Below are positions 33,179 to 44,875 of a stretch of DNA of 64,000 bases, one piece after another (the stretch's first letter is position 1; every line of letters starts with the position of its first letter). The DNA lies in the NCBI RefSeq assembly GCF_027580225.2, contig NC_073337.2, forward strand, positions 10,365,001-10,429,000, written 5' to 3'. The notes below the pieces were generated by a model. It ran no database searches. It saw only the letters and a list, made by a program, of their open reading frames with translations, and was not told where the DNA came from. Made by a program: the position numbers and the translations under genes. The stretch is from Misgurnus anguillicaudatus. Taxonomy: Eukaryota; Chordata; Actinopteri; Cypriniformes; Cobitidae.

Positions 33179-34150
33179 TGTTAGGGGTGGGGCCATGCTC
33201 GGTTGCTCATGTGCATAATCAGAGTCACTGTTTTAGGCCCTCCTAAAAAATCCTGAACTTAAAAATGGTGAAAACTGTTTCACAATCTAACTCTCCAATT
33301 CGGTAGTAAATAATTTGCAGTCTTTGTGGCATGTTTGAGCAATCTAACATCTATAATGTGTTTAGGAACTATTCTCAAGATTGACTTTACAGGGACTTCA
33401 AGTGTTTAATCACAAAGCTGTTCTTAGTCTTTTCAATGAGTCCCATGAGATATGAAAGCAACAACATTTTCTTTGTGCGCATTAATATTTAATTTTTATC
33501 ATTTTATATATTTGGTGCAGTATAAATTGTATTTAATTTCTAGGTTGTTGCAGCCCAAACTGACAAGTTTATAACCTAAACAAAATCGCATCGTGGCTTG
33601 CTAAAGATAGTCACCGCGGGACTGAACATTTACGTCTCCAGGGTGAGTTTTTGCTGTTGCTTCATATTTCAGCCATGTTTGGTGGTGAGAGAAGAATATT
33701 GGTTGATACCGTGGCTTGATTTTCTTTTATAGTTTCATCCGGTCTCTCGTAAGTCATTGACCGGGTCGTAGTGTTTGTACTACAACCGTGATAAAAGCTG
33801 ATAGTACAGGAATAAAATTTTGCTCCTGCGGGCGTATGAGGCCTCAGGGTTCCATCCTCAGTTCTTGTCTGTTTTTCAGATGGGTTACTGGGGTGACTGG
33901 GGCAATCTGCCGCCCCTGGCATCTCCCCAAGCAATTCAGAAACTCTTGTTATTCTGAAAACTGTGGATCAGGTGACTTCAAACCTGCAACTAATGCAGTA
34001 AAGAGAGAATTACTGACTGAGCAAACACATGACAGTTGGGTGCTATGTGTAATCCTGACCTCCAGACATTACACACACATACACTAAAGCCCTCTTCCAT
34101 CATTTTGCTAGATTTCAACATTTGATGTGTACGGTTTCTCCTGAGAAATA
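33179..34150. other. Gene-free stretch
   Basis: No gene or clear transposon end. The frames at 33662-33934 and 33788-34087 lie on opposite strands of the same DNA and show no recognisable domain. Confidence 0.4.
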
Positions 34151-35837
34151 TAAAGGAGAAATTTTGCACCTATCCACCTGTTTCTCGAACGCGGAAGTAA
34201 GTGATGTGACATATTTCCATACTTCCATTTCAATATCCAGCCGGTAGAAAACAGTGTAGTGGGAGCACGCATAAAACATGATTTAAACAGTTAATATTTA
34301 CTACACCTGCCATATATGAACCAGTGTGATGATGAAATTAAGAAGTGGCTTGATATATGAAGATATATTTAATCATTACGTGTTGTTGATCGGAGGTGAC
34401 GGGTCTTCAATGCGCAAATATAAAAGACATACCAGTATCTTTACAATGGGAAAGTCAGTCAAGGGTTTGTACATGGAATTTACCAAGCCTTCGTGTTTTT
34501 GTTTTTTTTTAGGGGATGGTTTAAAATGTCACAACTGTCCCTCTGGTGTGAGTTTTTTTAAACAGTCATTTTTAATGGACTTGTTTATGGCAACACGTCG
34601 AGCTTCACGCGGTCCGACACAGTCAGCAGTATCATTCAACACATTGTAAGTTATTTGAACAAACCATTATAAATGTATTAAACTACTACATGTATTGAGT
34701 ATTGTTTTCGTTTTATGAAAATATTATTACATCAATTCTTACGCACTAGGTGGAAACATGAGTTTATGAAATTATTTGTTTCTTATTTTTTAAAGTATTT
34801 GCTTTTTCATTTAACACATAACAAAAGTACGCACAAGCACATTACGAACTATTATAAACATTAACTAAGCAGATTATGTCATATATATTCTGTACTGTAA
34901 TCGCATTTTTGTAATAATATATAGAAGCAGAATAAATAAATCTTTAAATTTTTAAACAATTATTTTATTTATTGTTTACTGGTATAGTTTCTATGAAAGG
35001 TTTTGTTGGATGGATTTGTAAATACAGATCACGAGTGCATGTGCGCCACATACACATTCAGTTATTGTGCATGGGGTTAAAACAAATGTTTTGTAGAGAT
35101 TTACTGCATTTGGATTAGCTATTATGGCAACACCTAACTGCACAAATTATGTCGGTCTTCCTGGATTTCATAATAAAAATTATAATAATAAACAGACAGT
35201 CCAAACGGCACACTTGTGTCCTCCGCAATAGACTACCATTAGCTTTAGTGCAGGGGTCTCAAACTCAAACTGGCTTGGGGCCATTTCTAAGACAGACATT
35301 TCATCGGGGGGCCGCAGAGCTATTTTAACTTAAAAAAAGTACAATATTTCTGTAAATGTCATGTTTAATTTCTATTATTTAATGTATAATAATACTTGAA
35401 AATATATAACCATTGGTTTAATCTTTTTAATATACATTATTTTATGAAAGTAGCCTAAGTAAATCTTTTCTAAACCTTATCTTAACTAAGACCTATTATA
35501 ACCTTGCACTAAACTAACAAATTTAATTCCTGTATACATTTATAAACTATTATAAAAAATTACCATCAGTAAGTGTTTCTGTTTTGATTTATTTTGGATT
35601 GTTTTCAGTCATAGTATTGACTTCATTATGTTCTTTGTTATTTCAGTTTTAATGAATTTTCTATTATATGTGGGAAAATATTAATAAGTGAAAGTGATCC
35701 TAAAACTTTTGAATGTGTGGTCAATGTTATATAAGCTAGTTGGACAGAAAAAAAATAATAATACTGCTCTATGTGTAATTAAATAGTAAGCTACATAATA
35801 ATATATTATACTTTATTATATATATCAGTACTTACTT

Positions 35838-37347
35838 CAAGCCCGTAGGCAGGGGGGGTTCGGGTGGTTCGAACGAACCCCCCCTTACTGCCAAAAGGTC
35901 CAGAATTCAAGTCGTTTTTTCGCGTGATTATTGTCATCATTGTTTTAATCAATGCTTGTGACAAATATTCTGGGTTCCTGACACATTATTGAAGCTGTGC
36001 ACAATACCGTACTCACCATTGAGGTCCACGAGGTCCGGATTTCGGTCATTTTCTGATGCTCGTTTTATTTGACTGAATGCTCAGTGCTCGTTTCACTTCT
36101 GGCTGCACTGCGCAGACCGATCGGCATGTGACGTCTTAGCACCGCGAGACCGATTCATTAGTAAATGACTCAGTATGCTTTTAAATAGATCTCGCAGTAG
36201 TGTGATGTCACATGCCAACAGGTCTGAGCTGCACCCCATTAAGTAAGATAAAGTAAAAATTATTCCGAGATGACCAATCAAATCAAACCAAACCAGGCAG
36301 ACAAAGGTGCAACACAGGGGTCAGATGCGCCTTTAGTGGAAGTGCAAGAAAGATGTAAGTAATCAAACGCTATCTATTATACAGCCGTTTAATGACGAGA
36401 AATATGAAACGCAGTGATTGTCAAGGTGACAAGACAAGAAACATTACTGCAGCTGAGCCACATGAATGTCCAAATTTAATGCGCTGCTTTAACTCCCTCC
36501 AGTAATTTACTTCCCGTTATTCAGCGTGTTTATTAGCAAAATTCAATGCCACTCTTTAATTCTTTAAGATGTCTTTTTTACTGTATGATTACATTCACTG
36601 TTGAACTTGAAAACGGAAAACGCGACGCATCACGTGCGCGGTACAACGCTTCATCCACCGGTAATGCGCGTGCACGGAGTTTAAATGGGCGCACGTTCAT
36701 CTTTAGGCTTAAACATTTTATTGCATTCGGTCATAAAGCCCAATAAATAACTTACTTGCAACTTCTTCCTGTAGTGTTGAGCCGTTGAGCTCTGCTATTA
36801 AAAGTAAGTTTAAGGTTTATCATGGAATTTTAATTTTCTGAACAACTTTTACTAAAGTTACTGCAGTTAACAAGAAGCCTTTTGCTTAATTAACAGACAG
36901 TAAATCAGATGTGAGAAGTTTAAAATTAAGGCTTACATTATGTTTACATCTTACACAGTTAGTAAAATGCATCACTAAAATGAGCCTATATTCAGTAAGC
37001 CTATGTTTACTTTACTGACATAACCCAGTGTGCCCAGGATGGTAAATAATTATTACAATGCATTCCTAATGACCAACACAAATCTTCTGCATACTGACAT
37101 GGTTTGAAATCTATAGTTATTTGATTCTTTGGTTTTCTGATTTTTTTTCATATATGTAGAGCAGAGAAATAAGATTTTTTTCCTGGGGTGCATGACCTAG
37201 AAAAATACATATATGGACCTCTGTATTTATAAAGTCCTGCGTACGGCCCTGCTCATAATTAAATACAAAAGGAGGAGGAAAAATTGCAAAAAAGGTCCCC
37301 TTTTGAAAAAAAGAACCCCCCCTTTCAATAGGCTGGCTACGGACCTG
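35838..37347. mobile_element. Nested element with GTAGSCAG..GGGGGGGTTC ends
   Basis: Left CAAGCCCGTAGGCAGGGGGG pairs with the right terminus, reversed CAGGTCCGTAGCCAGCCTAT followed by GGGGGGGTTC. It splits the 3.4-kb hAT. No clear target duplication. No transposase frame is recognised, and a few hundred bases in the middle are CpG-rich (36600-36680). Confidence 0.65.
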
Positions 37348-37537
37348 TACTTTTGTCTTCTGTACATTTCTCCTCATCTTTTCTTAACCTGGGCACTTTG
37401 ATGGCTCTTTTTCTTATCTGTAGTTTAAAATGTGTTGCATTACATATACCGCTGTGCCTCTCTATGCGGTGTCTCCATTAGATGCTGTAACGTGAGGTGA
37501 ACTAACCCCACCGCAGCTCGATCTTCTCTCAGTAACA

Positions 37538-38250
37538 GGGGCCGGTTGCACCAGCTGTGCGTAAGTTACAACGTAGCTTAGTTACCACGTAAATGGGCAC
37601 TAAGTTACAACTTATGCACTACTAAATGTTTTTGCGTTGCACCATTAAACTTAGTTTAAACGTAACAATACGTTGTAACTAAATATTTACGGAAGCCTCT
37701 GTCCATGAATAACGTTTGGAATAAGATGTCATCCAGATTATATAAAATCGATGAGCTCGTATTAATTATGAAGAGCCGCAAATTTGTCAACGAGTTTTCA
37801 AGAACTGTTTAATTTTCTGTGTATCCATCAATTAAAATAAGATTTAAAATTTCTTCCTGTTTATTTTCTCTTCCATGTGTGGGATATATATTTTCAATTA
37901 AAAGTGTAATGTTTTGAGTTCGATAACATATGCTTTAACGTCTTTTTTTAACTTTCAGTTTAGGCGAGACAAGAATAAGTTTGAAATTACGTACTGTTCA
38001 GACTATTTCCTGTTTGCCCATTATAAGGCTTGTGATTGGGTTAAGGAAAATAAACGTCATTCTATGCGACAACGCATTACTTTATGGAGAGCTTACGATC
38101 TACTAGCTACGTTCTGCCTTAAGAACAAGTGGTGCAACCGAATTAAGTAAAGAGTTAGTTATAAACTAGCTAGTAGTTACTAAGCCTCTAGTTTGGACTT
38201 TACGTCCCAGTTTAAGTAAGAACTTACGAACGACTGGTGCAACCCTACCC
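37538..38250. mobile_element. Nested MITE with GGTTGCACCAG ends
   Basis: Left GGGGCCGGTTGCACCAGC and right ACTGGTGCAACCCTACCC are inverted, with subterminal CGTAAGTTA/TAACTTACG-like repeats on both sides. About 713 bp. The frame at 37914-38150 shows no known domain. Target duplication not seen. Confidence 0.7.
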
Positions 38251-38960
38251 AGCTGAGTATCCACCCGGAAGTAACAAATCTTCTCTAGACAAACATACAA
38301 AGTCCCGACCAGATTGACTGATCGCATGGTGACAATCATATGATTGACGCGAGGTTCAGATGAGGAATTAAAATCTGATCACGCATTCCGTTATCCTCGA
38401 CATCACGGAGCGCGTGCGGTTCATGGCTGCGTAGCAACGGGTGACGCTACCCACGCCACGGAGCGCAACTTCCGCTCCCGAGCACTTTGGAAAGTAATGC
38501 TTTGACTCGTTTTAACGCGTTGTTAGACGCGACATGTGAACGAACACTTGAACGTTTAAATCAAAAATAAAACAAAGTGAATAAAAATCTTTCTGCGGGC
38601 CAGATTATGTTATATTTTTGAAAGGTGACGCGGGCCGCAGAGAGGGGGAGGGCGGGCCGCAAATGGCCCGCGGGCCGGGAGTTTGAGACCACTGCTTTAG
38701 TGGCTCACCAGAAGTCATAAACCGGAAAGCTCAAAGATGGCGGCGTCCACATTTACGTCATGAAACAGGTGGATACTATTAAAAGTAAAACATTAAAATG
38801 TAAGCAGTCTATGTGCACCAAGACTCCTGAAGAAATACTCTATAAAACATTTCCAGCCATCGAAAGTGTTTGTTGTCTCTTGTAATTGTAAGGGGAAAGA
38901 CACCTCAGAGATTTTTTTCATCGAGTTCCTCGAGAGAAACCCGTGCAATATTACCCGAGG

Positions 38961-39940
38961 GTGAGCTCAAGGTGACAAACGTTTATGTTTGACTGAACTT
39001 TCCCTTTAAAGTGTTTTCAATTCTTTCCAGTGTTCACACACAGACTGCAGTGAGTGCAGGTCAAACATTCCCTTCTGAATATAGTTTTATTAAACACTGT
39101 TTTATCTGGACATTACTCTTATCATTTCACAGATGAAATCCTAAAGGGAAGAGAGAGAGAGAGATCCTTCTGTCTAACACTCAGCCATAGACCCTCGCTC
39201 AGTAATGAGGCGGTGGAGGAAATGAGCGACTGAATGTCTGGAGGTGTAGTAGATGGAGAGAGAAAGAGATGAATTGCTATAGCAGATAGATAATTGGATA
39301 GAGGCTCTCAGGAGAAGCACATCAGGACGGGTTGTGTAATTAGAATGGAGGAGTGTGTGAGGAATGTAAATGTTTCTGGGATGGGGTCTCATGAGGTTCC
39401 TCTGTCCTATAGAACCACAGGTCCATCTGTCTGCCTCACCTGCTCTTGAATAACAGCTGTTGCTTTGGTTTGCGGTGTGTGTGCACTTCAATGTGTCGAT
39501 GCTATCGCACGTAATGCCTGAAGCGCGCGAGATCATGAAAGCTTCTAGCTATACAAGCTCAATGTTGCATGCATTTGCATCATAAAATGTCTAAATTCAA
39601 ATTATAATGTGGCTTTAGGGTGTTGCGTTCTCTGCAGTGTGAATGTTAATGTTAACCGAGTAACCGTCTAAGGAAAATCTCACTGTGCGTTTTCCTCATG
39701 CTAAACTTTAAGTAACATTATACTTCCATTCAAATAAATGGGGATTTTCATGTGCCCACTGTTTGCTGTCGTGCTGTTCTGATCTTAAAACGCTTTACAC
39801 TCATTTGTCTCTCTTGCTTTCAATTTCCTTCTTACTGTATCTTTGGTACTGTCTGTGTTAATTCTTAAAAGATGGACAATACGGCAAAATTGTACAGCAT
39901 GCACAAGCAACTTTGCTCTCAAAGCCAAAATAATCCACCC

Positions 39941-39988
<48 letters not shown>

Positions 39989-40400
39989 GAGATGTGTGTG
40001 TGTTGTATTGATTTCTATAACACGCAGAGGAAAGCAGGTTGATGACCTTGTGTTGGGTTGTGTCCAGCTCTCTTAGATCTCTTTATGCACTTTAAATGAA
40101 GAATAAATGCCGGCCATGAATACTGAAGCCCGGTGGACGGTCTGACAATATGTACTCGATCCAGTCCTAAACCCACATTAAACCACTCTTGATCCTGTTC
40201 TAAACTAACCTTAAGCCTGTATCAAACAAGTCAGAGTGCTTATTAAACCAGGTAGATTTATAGGAGTCAATAAGTGGGAATTGCTGAATGTGAATACAGG
40301 ATTTTTCTTCATGCTTAATATAATTGATCAGATTCAATTTAAAAAAATTCACACATAGAGCAGAAATGTCTGAATCTAAACACATTACAATTGGAGTATG
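38961..40400. other. Gene-free stretch with (GA)n
   Basis: Unique-looking DNA with no gene supported. The 120-residue reverse frame at 39174-39536 is Ser/Leu/Tyr-rich and lacks a signature. It includes the (GA)n array at 39943-39985. Confidence 0.4.
39943..39985. repeat. (GA)n microsatellite
   Basis: An uninterrupted GA array of about 43 bp. Confidence 0.95.
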
Positions 40401-40408
40401 TATATATA

Positions 40409-41574
40409 CCCGTTCAATTTCTTATTAATGCAATTATCTAATCAACCATGGCAGTTGCTTCAATACATTTAGGGGTGTGGTCCTGGTCAAGACAATCTCC
40501 TGAACTCCAAACTGAACATCAGAATGGGAAAGAAAGGTGATTTAAGCAATTTTGAGCGTGGCATGGTTGTTGGTGCCAGACGTGCCGGTCTGAGTATTTC
40601 ACAATCTGCTCAGTTACTTGGATTTTCACGCACAACCATTTCTAGGGTTTACAAAGAATGGTGTGAAAAGGGAAAAACATCCAGTATGCGGCAGTACTGT
40701 GAAAAAAAAGCCTTGTTGATACTAGAGGTCAGAGGAGAATGGGCCGACTGATTCAAGCTGATAGAAGAGCAAATTTGACTGAAATAACCACTCGTTACAA
40801 CCGAGGTATGCAGCAAAGCATTTGTGAAGCCACAACACGCACAATCTTGAGGCAGATGGGCTACAACAGCAGAAGACCTCACTGGGTACCACTCATTTCC
40901 ACTACAAATAGGAAAAAGAGGCTACAATTTTCACGAGCTCACCAAAATTGGACAGTTGAAGACTGGAAAAATGTTGCCTGGTCTGATGAGTCTCGATTTC
41001 TGTTGAGACATTCAGATTGTAGAGTCAGAATTTGACATAAACAGAATGAGAACATGGATCCATCATGCCTTGTTGTGTAATGGTGTGGGGGATGTTTTCT
41101 TGTCACACTTTAGGCCCCTTAGTGCCAATTGGGCATCGTTTAAATGCCACGGCCTACCTGAGCATTGTTTCTGACCATGTCCATCCCTTTATGACCACCA
41201 TGTTCTCATCCTCTGATGGCTACTTCCAGCAGGATAATGCATCGTGTCAAAAAGCTCGAATCATTTCAAATTGGTTTTTTGAACATGACAATAAGTTCAC
41301 TGTACTAAAATGGCCCCCACAGTGACCAGATCTCAACCCAATAGAGCATCTTTGGGATGTTGTGGAACGGGAGCTTCGTGCCTTGGATGTGCATCCCACA
41401 AATCTCCATCAACTGCAAGATGCTATCCTATCAATATGGGCCAACATTTCTAATGAAAGCTTTCAGCACCTTGTTGCATCAATGCCACGTAGAATTAAGG
41501 CAGTTCTGAAAGTGAAAGGGGGTCGAACACAGTATTAGTACAGTATGGTGTTCCTAATAATCCTTTAGGTGAGT
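40409..41574 (+). mobile_element. Tc1-like transposon, 5' terminus missing
   Basis: The 3' terminal repeat GTGTTCCTAATAATCCTTTA (41548-41567) matches the copy at 11907-13013. On the 5' side the sequence starts abruptly at CCCGTTCAATTTCT, which in the complete copy lies just inside the terminal repeat, so about 28 bp of the 5' end are lost. A TA-rich simple repeat touches both sides and may have mediated the loss. Confidence 0.9.
40524..41541 (+). pseudogene. Tc1-like transposase, inactivated
   Basis: Starts MGKKGDLSNFERGMVVGARR with both N-terminal helix-turn-helix parts (LSISQSAQLLGFSRTTISRV). The frame shifts near 40740, where IQADRRANLTEITTRYNRG continues in another frame. It stops at 41033-41035 just after SRFLLRHSDCRVRI, resumes in a third frame, and stops again at 41323-41325 (TGA). 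The three catalytic positions are still readable: WSDES, QQDNA and NPIEH (about 41333-41347), in three separate frame segments. Tc1 transposases are about 340 residues, so the length fits a once complete gene. Dead as it stands. Confidence 0.92.
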
Positions 41575-42617
41575 GTGTGTGTATATATATACAGCTGCCT
41601 GTGGTGTTTTGCCAAATAAAGAAAGAAGCAAGCAAGAGACAGACCAAATGTACACTATCAGATTTTACTGATAACAGATCTTATTGTACACGTGTAAGAA
41701 ACACACGTGAGATCTGATCTGATTTAGGTCCCTTTTGAAATTTGTCTCTAAATCTTTTCATGTCTAAAATCTGCTTATCTGACCTACATCTACTGATTTT
41801 TATAGTATTGTTAATGCTCATGTTAATTGTGCACGCTTGCAATGTGTTGAACAAACTTTTCCATTTATGTAGGGGTGAGCGGGGAACAAACTAACATGGG
41901 GTTAATTGTAACACGGCTACTATATCTATACTTTTTCTCTTACTGTATTCTCTACAGATGATCTCCTGTGAATTTGTGAAAAGTTTTGATGTGTTTTGGT
42001 TCAGATATCGAACAAAGAGTGTTGTGGAGACATGTAAATTTCTTCATCTTGTGTTTTTTCGATTTCTGAGTTGGGTCTAAGTCACCAAATCTAATCTTAT
42101 ATTTATTTAATCACTGTTTTGTTAACTAAAACATAACAGCATTTTGAAACATGTCAGCAACTCCTAGTAACTGATGGGATTGAAAACATTTTTACACAGC
42201 GGGGTTAGTTGTAACACAGTTACTATAAAGCCTCGGGTATACAATGATAATGAAATGAAAACAATGTTAACAACTGTTAATATATCATCATGGGAAATAA
42301 CTGACAAATTTACTGTACAGCTATTTATATGCATTGATGCATAATACAAGGATGGTTAGATGAAGGATCATGCATGGATGAATGGGTGGATATCTAGTCT
42401 CAGCCTCAGACGTCACGCCCACAGAATGTTGGCTAAACGTCTGATGTTTACCGTACACTTTTCTGGAAACCCTGTGGGAATGTCGAAGTCGTCTTTGATT
42501 GGTTGAAATAAACCGGATTACCAGGAGAGGCGAGTGTCGCGATTAGTTTTGGTCCCTGGAAAACAAACTCTGACGTTCCATTGAGGAAGAGAATCAGTCG
42601 TGTTCACGTAGTTAATA

Positions 42618-42863
42618 ATGAGCAGTTATCATGATCAGCTAAACATTGTATTCTCAAAAATATGCAAAGTCCGCGGCATAGACTCTCTTAAAGACATCCA
42701 AGAGTTTTGCTTGAGGCAGTTAGTGAAGTCAAATAATTCGGTTCTGCTGAATTGCTTGTATGTGTTAAAAAGTGGAGAGATATACTTCAAACAGACGTTT
42801 AACGGGAGCGTCTCATTGGTGTGGCTGTTGATGAAGTGCACAACGTTGTTCTATGGTAAGTAA
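42618..42863 (+). pseudogene. Helicase-like first-exon fragment inside the Mutator-like element
   Basis: The frame of 81 residues begins MSSYHDQLNIVFSKICKVRG and continues with GIDSLKDIQEFCLRQLV. This resembles the start of RecQ-type helicases: a conserved hydrophobic stretch and glutamine before the ATP-binding loop. The following VLKSGEIYFKQTF sits where the family has PTGxGKS, but the loop is degraded, so ATP binding is unlikely. The coding part ends at 42855, directly followed by GTAAGTAATG, a near-ideal splice donor. I infer a captured or residual first exon of a helicase carried by the transposon. The similarity is short and was judged by eye. Confidence 0.35.
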
Positions 42864-43016
42864 TGTTGTTTATTTAGATGCTATTCGGTTGCGGCTGGTT
42901 ATTTCAATGACTGACTTCGAAACGTGGCGCTAGACGAAACAAACTGTGATTGGTTGTTTAACGTCAGTCAAACAGCCTCGTGGGCGGGCTTTGTCCAGAA
43001 AAAGCAGCAAAAAATA

Positions 43017-43042
43017 CCAGACCTTCAGTATTGAAGGTCTGG
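43017..43042. repeat. Perfect subterminal hairpin
   Basis: CCAGACCTTCA (43017-43027) and TGAAGGTCTGG (43032-43042) pair perfectly around the loop GTAT. It lies 13 bp from the right end of the Mutator-like element. Confidence 0.95.
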
Positions 43043-43089
43043 CTATGCGAGACTAGTGGATATCTATCTATTATAGGCATATATATAAA

Positions 43090-43672
43090 CTAGATGGACC
43101 AATATAGATTTTTTTTATGCAGATGCCGATACCAATTTTTTTCATCAGCCTTAGCCGATAACCAATACAGGCTGCCGATTTTCTTGAGCCGATATTTGGA
43201 CCCGATACTGCTTTTGGCTTACTCAATTTACGTCATAAAAATGACACGATGATGCCAAATGTTACAAGTCTCAATTTTAAAAAGTAACATTTATTGAACT
43301 TAAAAAAAACTATATTTAACAAATAGTAAAAATAGGTGAGGGTGGAACCATGAACTGCACTCTCCACAGTGACGAGGAACTATCAGCAAAGGATATTGAT
43401 TTCTAGCACAAATATAGAAATGAGAAATAAAAAGCCGCTTTGTCCAGCTGTTAGGCCGAGCGTTCGATGTTGTCATGGAAAGGTTGGTTGTTTTTAGTCA
43501 CATGACCTGCAATCACTTGCGGCTTCCAACACTCTGTCTGTAAATAATGGCGGAAAAAAACGGCGAACACAGCAGCCACGTATCGGCTGATGCCTGATGC
43601 ACGTATCGGCTAATGCCGATACACATAAAATCGCCCCGATATATTGGCCGGCCGATATATCAGTCTATCACT
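43090..43672. mobile_element. hAT-like element with CGATAT-rich ends
   Basis: Left TAGATGGACCAATATAGATT and right, reversed, TAGACTGATATATCGGCCGG. Repeats of GCCGATA occur on both subterminal sides (about 43128-43206 and 43584-43660). About 580 bp, non-coding. An 8-bp duplication is not clear. Confidence 0.65.
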
Positions 43673-43691
43673 AAACAATATCCACCTTTAG

Positions 43692-43983
43692 TATAGACAG
43701 TTTCATCGGACGCACGTGATACACGTCTGGATCCGAACCTTACTTCCGATTTCGTTTTTTTAATGGTCTGACTAGTTACTAAACTGATCTCTTTAGCAAA
43801 TGCTTTGTCGAAAATAAATGTTTTGGTTTCCTAGGTAAAATATGTGTTGTTTTTTTGCTTGTTATATAAATAAACTACGTTTAAAGAACTTTGTTGTTAT
43901 TTATTCTTAGCGGAGTTTACCGGAAGTTACATACAGACCGCGACAGCCGCTTGTTTATGTTGTTACTGCTGAAACGGTCTATA
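43692..43983 (+). mobile_element. TAGACGGTTTC element, copy A
   Basis: Starts TATAGACAGTTTCATCGGAC and ends GCTGAAACGGTCTATA. It matches copy B (61721-62015) along its whole length, for example TGATACACGTCTGGATCCGA and CGACAGCCGCTTGTTTATGT. About 292 bp, non-coding. The ends are TATAGAC/GTCTATA, so a TA target is possible. Confidence 0.85.
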
Positions 43984-44467
43984 TTGACAGAATTTTATTG
44001 AATTATTTGTGTTTAAACTACGTTTTCTAGAAGGTGTTAGAACAAACTCTCTGTTTGTTACAATTTACCACACCTATAGGGTAAGTTGTAACGTTTGCAC
44101 TCCTGTCCCTTTCGGTGGAATTGTACGATAACAGTAGGTCACACAAACAAACTTTTAAGTGTTCATGAGTAGCAGAGATGTGTGTGTTTATTCAAAAAGT
44201 TATTTATCTAACTTAAATATTTTTTGAATGATAGAGCCAAAGCCAAAAAACGCACCGCTATCCCCTACTTCATTTTTGTTTCTGTCTAAATAAAAATGAA
44301 ACATAAATTTATTCACACATTAGTAGCTGTCTCATGCCTTTCCCCTATTCTGCAACTCTGCATCCCCAATTATAAACTCGGACGTAAATGTATGCAGAGA
44401 AAGGCGAAGTTGACCGGGTTTGTCCAGGGGCCTTTTGCTGTTTTACTGATGCTCTGAACAACCTTTA

Positions 44468-44469
<2 letters not shown>

Positions 44470-44506
<37 letters not shown>
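44470..44506. repeat. (CT)n microsatellite
   Basis: An uninterrupted CT array of about 37 bp. Confidence 0.95.
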
Positions 44507-44509
<3 letters not shown>

Positions 44510-44875
44510 GACACAGTTTCCTCTCTTCTGTCAGTTCAGCTTGTGTCTGACAGCGTTTGTGCCTCTAGAGTTCTGCACAAAGAATATCAGATGTGAAATG
44601 TAGAAAAATGCCTCAAACATGCCGCGTCGCACACCCGGAGAGATGAAGATCAGCCGAGTGTGTCAACAGGCCGACTGCACGCTCACACAAACACGGCCTC
44701 AGCGTGTGCCGTTTAAGACAGCTGCCCATGAGGGCGAAGAGTCGTGTGTATCCCTTCTCTTAATGTCATGAAGTTCACGAGTGTGCGTGTGTGTTTGTGT
44801 TTTGCTTGTGTTGGTAGTGAGGGTCACACAGCTCTTGGGGAAATAACTGTGTGTAATTTCCCTTTATTCCTGTAG

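Larger units (their letters stand above)
35251..38694. mobile_element. hAT element (CAGGGGTCTCAAACTC ends), 3444 bp
   Basis: Ends CAGGGGTCTCAAACTCAAAC and GAGTTTGAGACCACTG. The perfect 8-bp duplication CTTTAGTG lies at 35243-35250 and 38695-38702, with TA in the centre as in Buster/Charlie hATs. Subterminal GGCCGC blocks occur at both ends. Two elements are nested in it (35838-37347 and 37538-38250). No transposase frame survives. Confidence 0.95.
34170..38960. mobile_element. Possible old DNA element enclosing a 3.4-kb hAT
   Basis: TATCCACCTGTTTC (34171-34184) and its inverse GAAACAGGTGGATA (38763-38776) suggest termini or subterminal repeats of one old element. The 5' part has exon-like sequence (34326-34649, a frame of 107 residues ending SAVSFNTL) but no domain I can name with confidence. 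Everything from 35251 to 38694 is a later hAT. Boundaries and identity are uncertain. Confidence 0.3.
42395..43055 (+). mobile_element. Mutator-like element with 9-bp target duplication, 661 bp
   Basis: Ends TAGTCTCAGCC and GGCTATGCGAGACTA. A perfect 9-bp direct repeat GTGGATATC flanks it (42386-42394 and 43056-43064), the length typical of Mutator-like elements. The right subterminal part carries a perfect hairpin (43017-43042). It contains an exon-like frame at 42618-42855 followed directly by a splice donor. No transposase is present, so it is non-autonomous. Confidence 0.8.
41872..44268. mobile_element. Outer element with GTAGGGGTGAGCGGGG end
   Basis: Left GTAGGGGTGAGCGGGG and right, reversed, GTAGGGGATAGCGGTG. 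Repeated GTTAGTTGTAACAC motifs (41906, 42203, 44090) are shared with the element at 10014-13790. Three other elements are inserted in it (42395-43055, about 43090-43672, 43692-43983). No target duplication is clear and no transposase is seen. Confidence 0.65.

Noticed and set aside
35865..35890. TTCGAACGAACC as a tRNA-like T-arm
   Set aside because: It is the hairpin-like terminus of a nested transposon.
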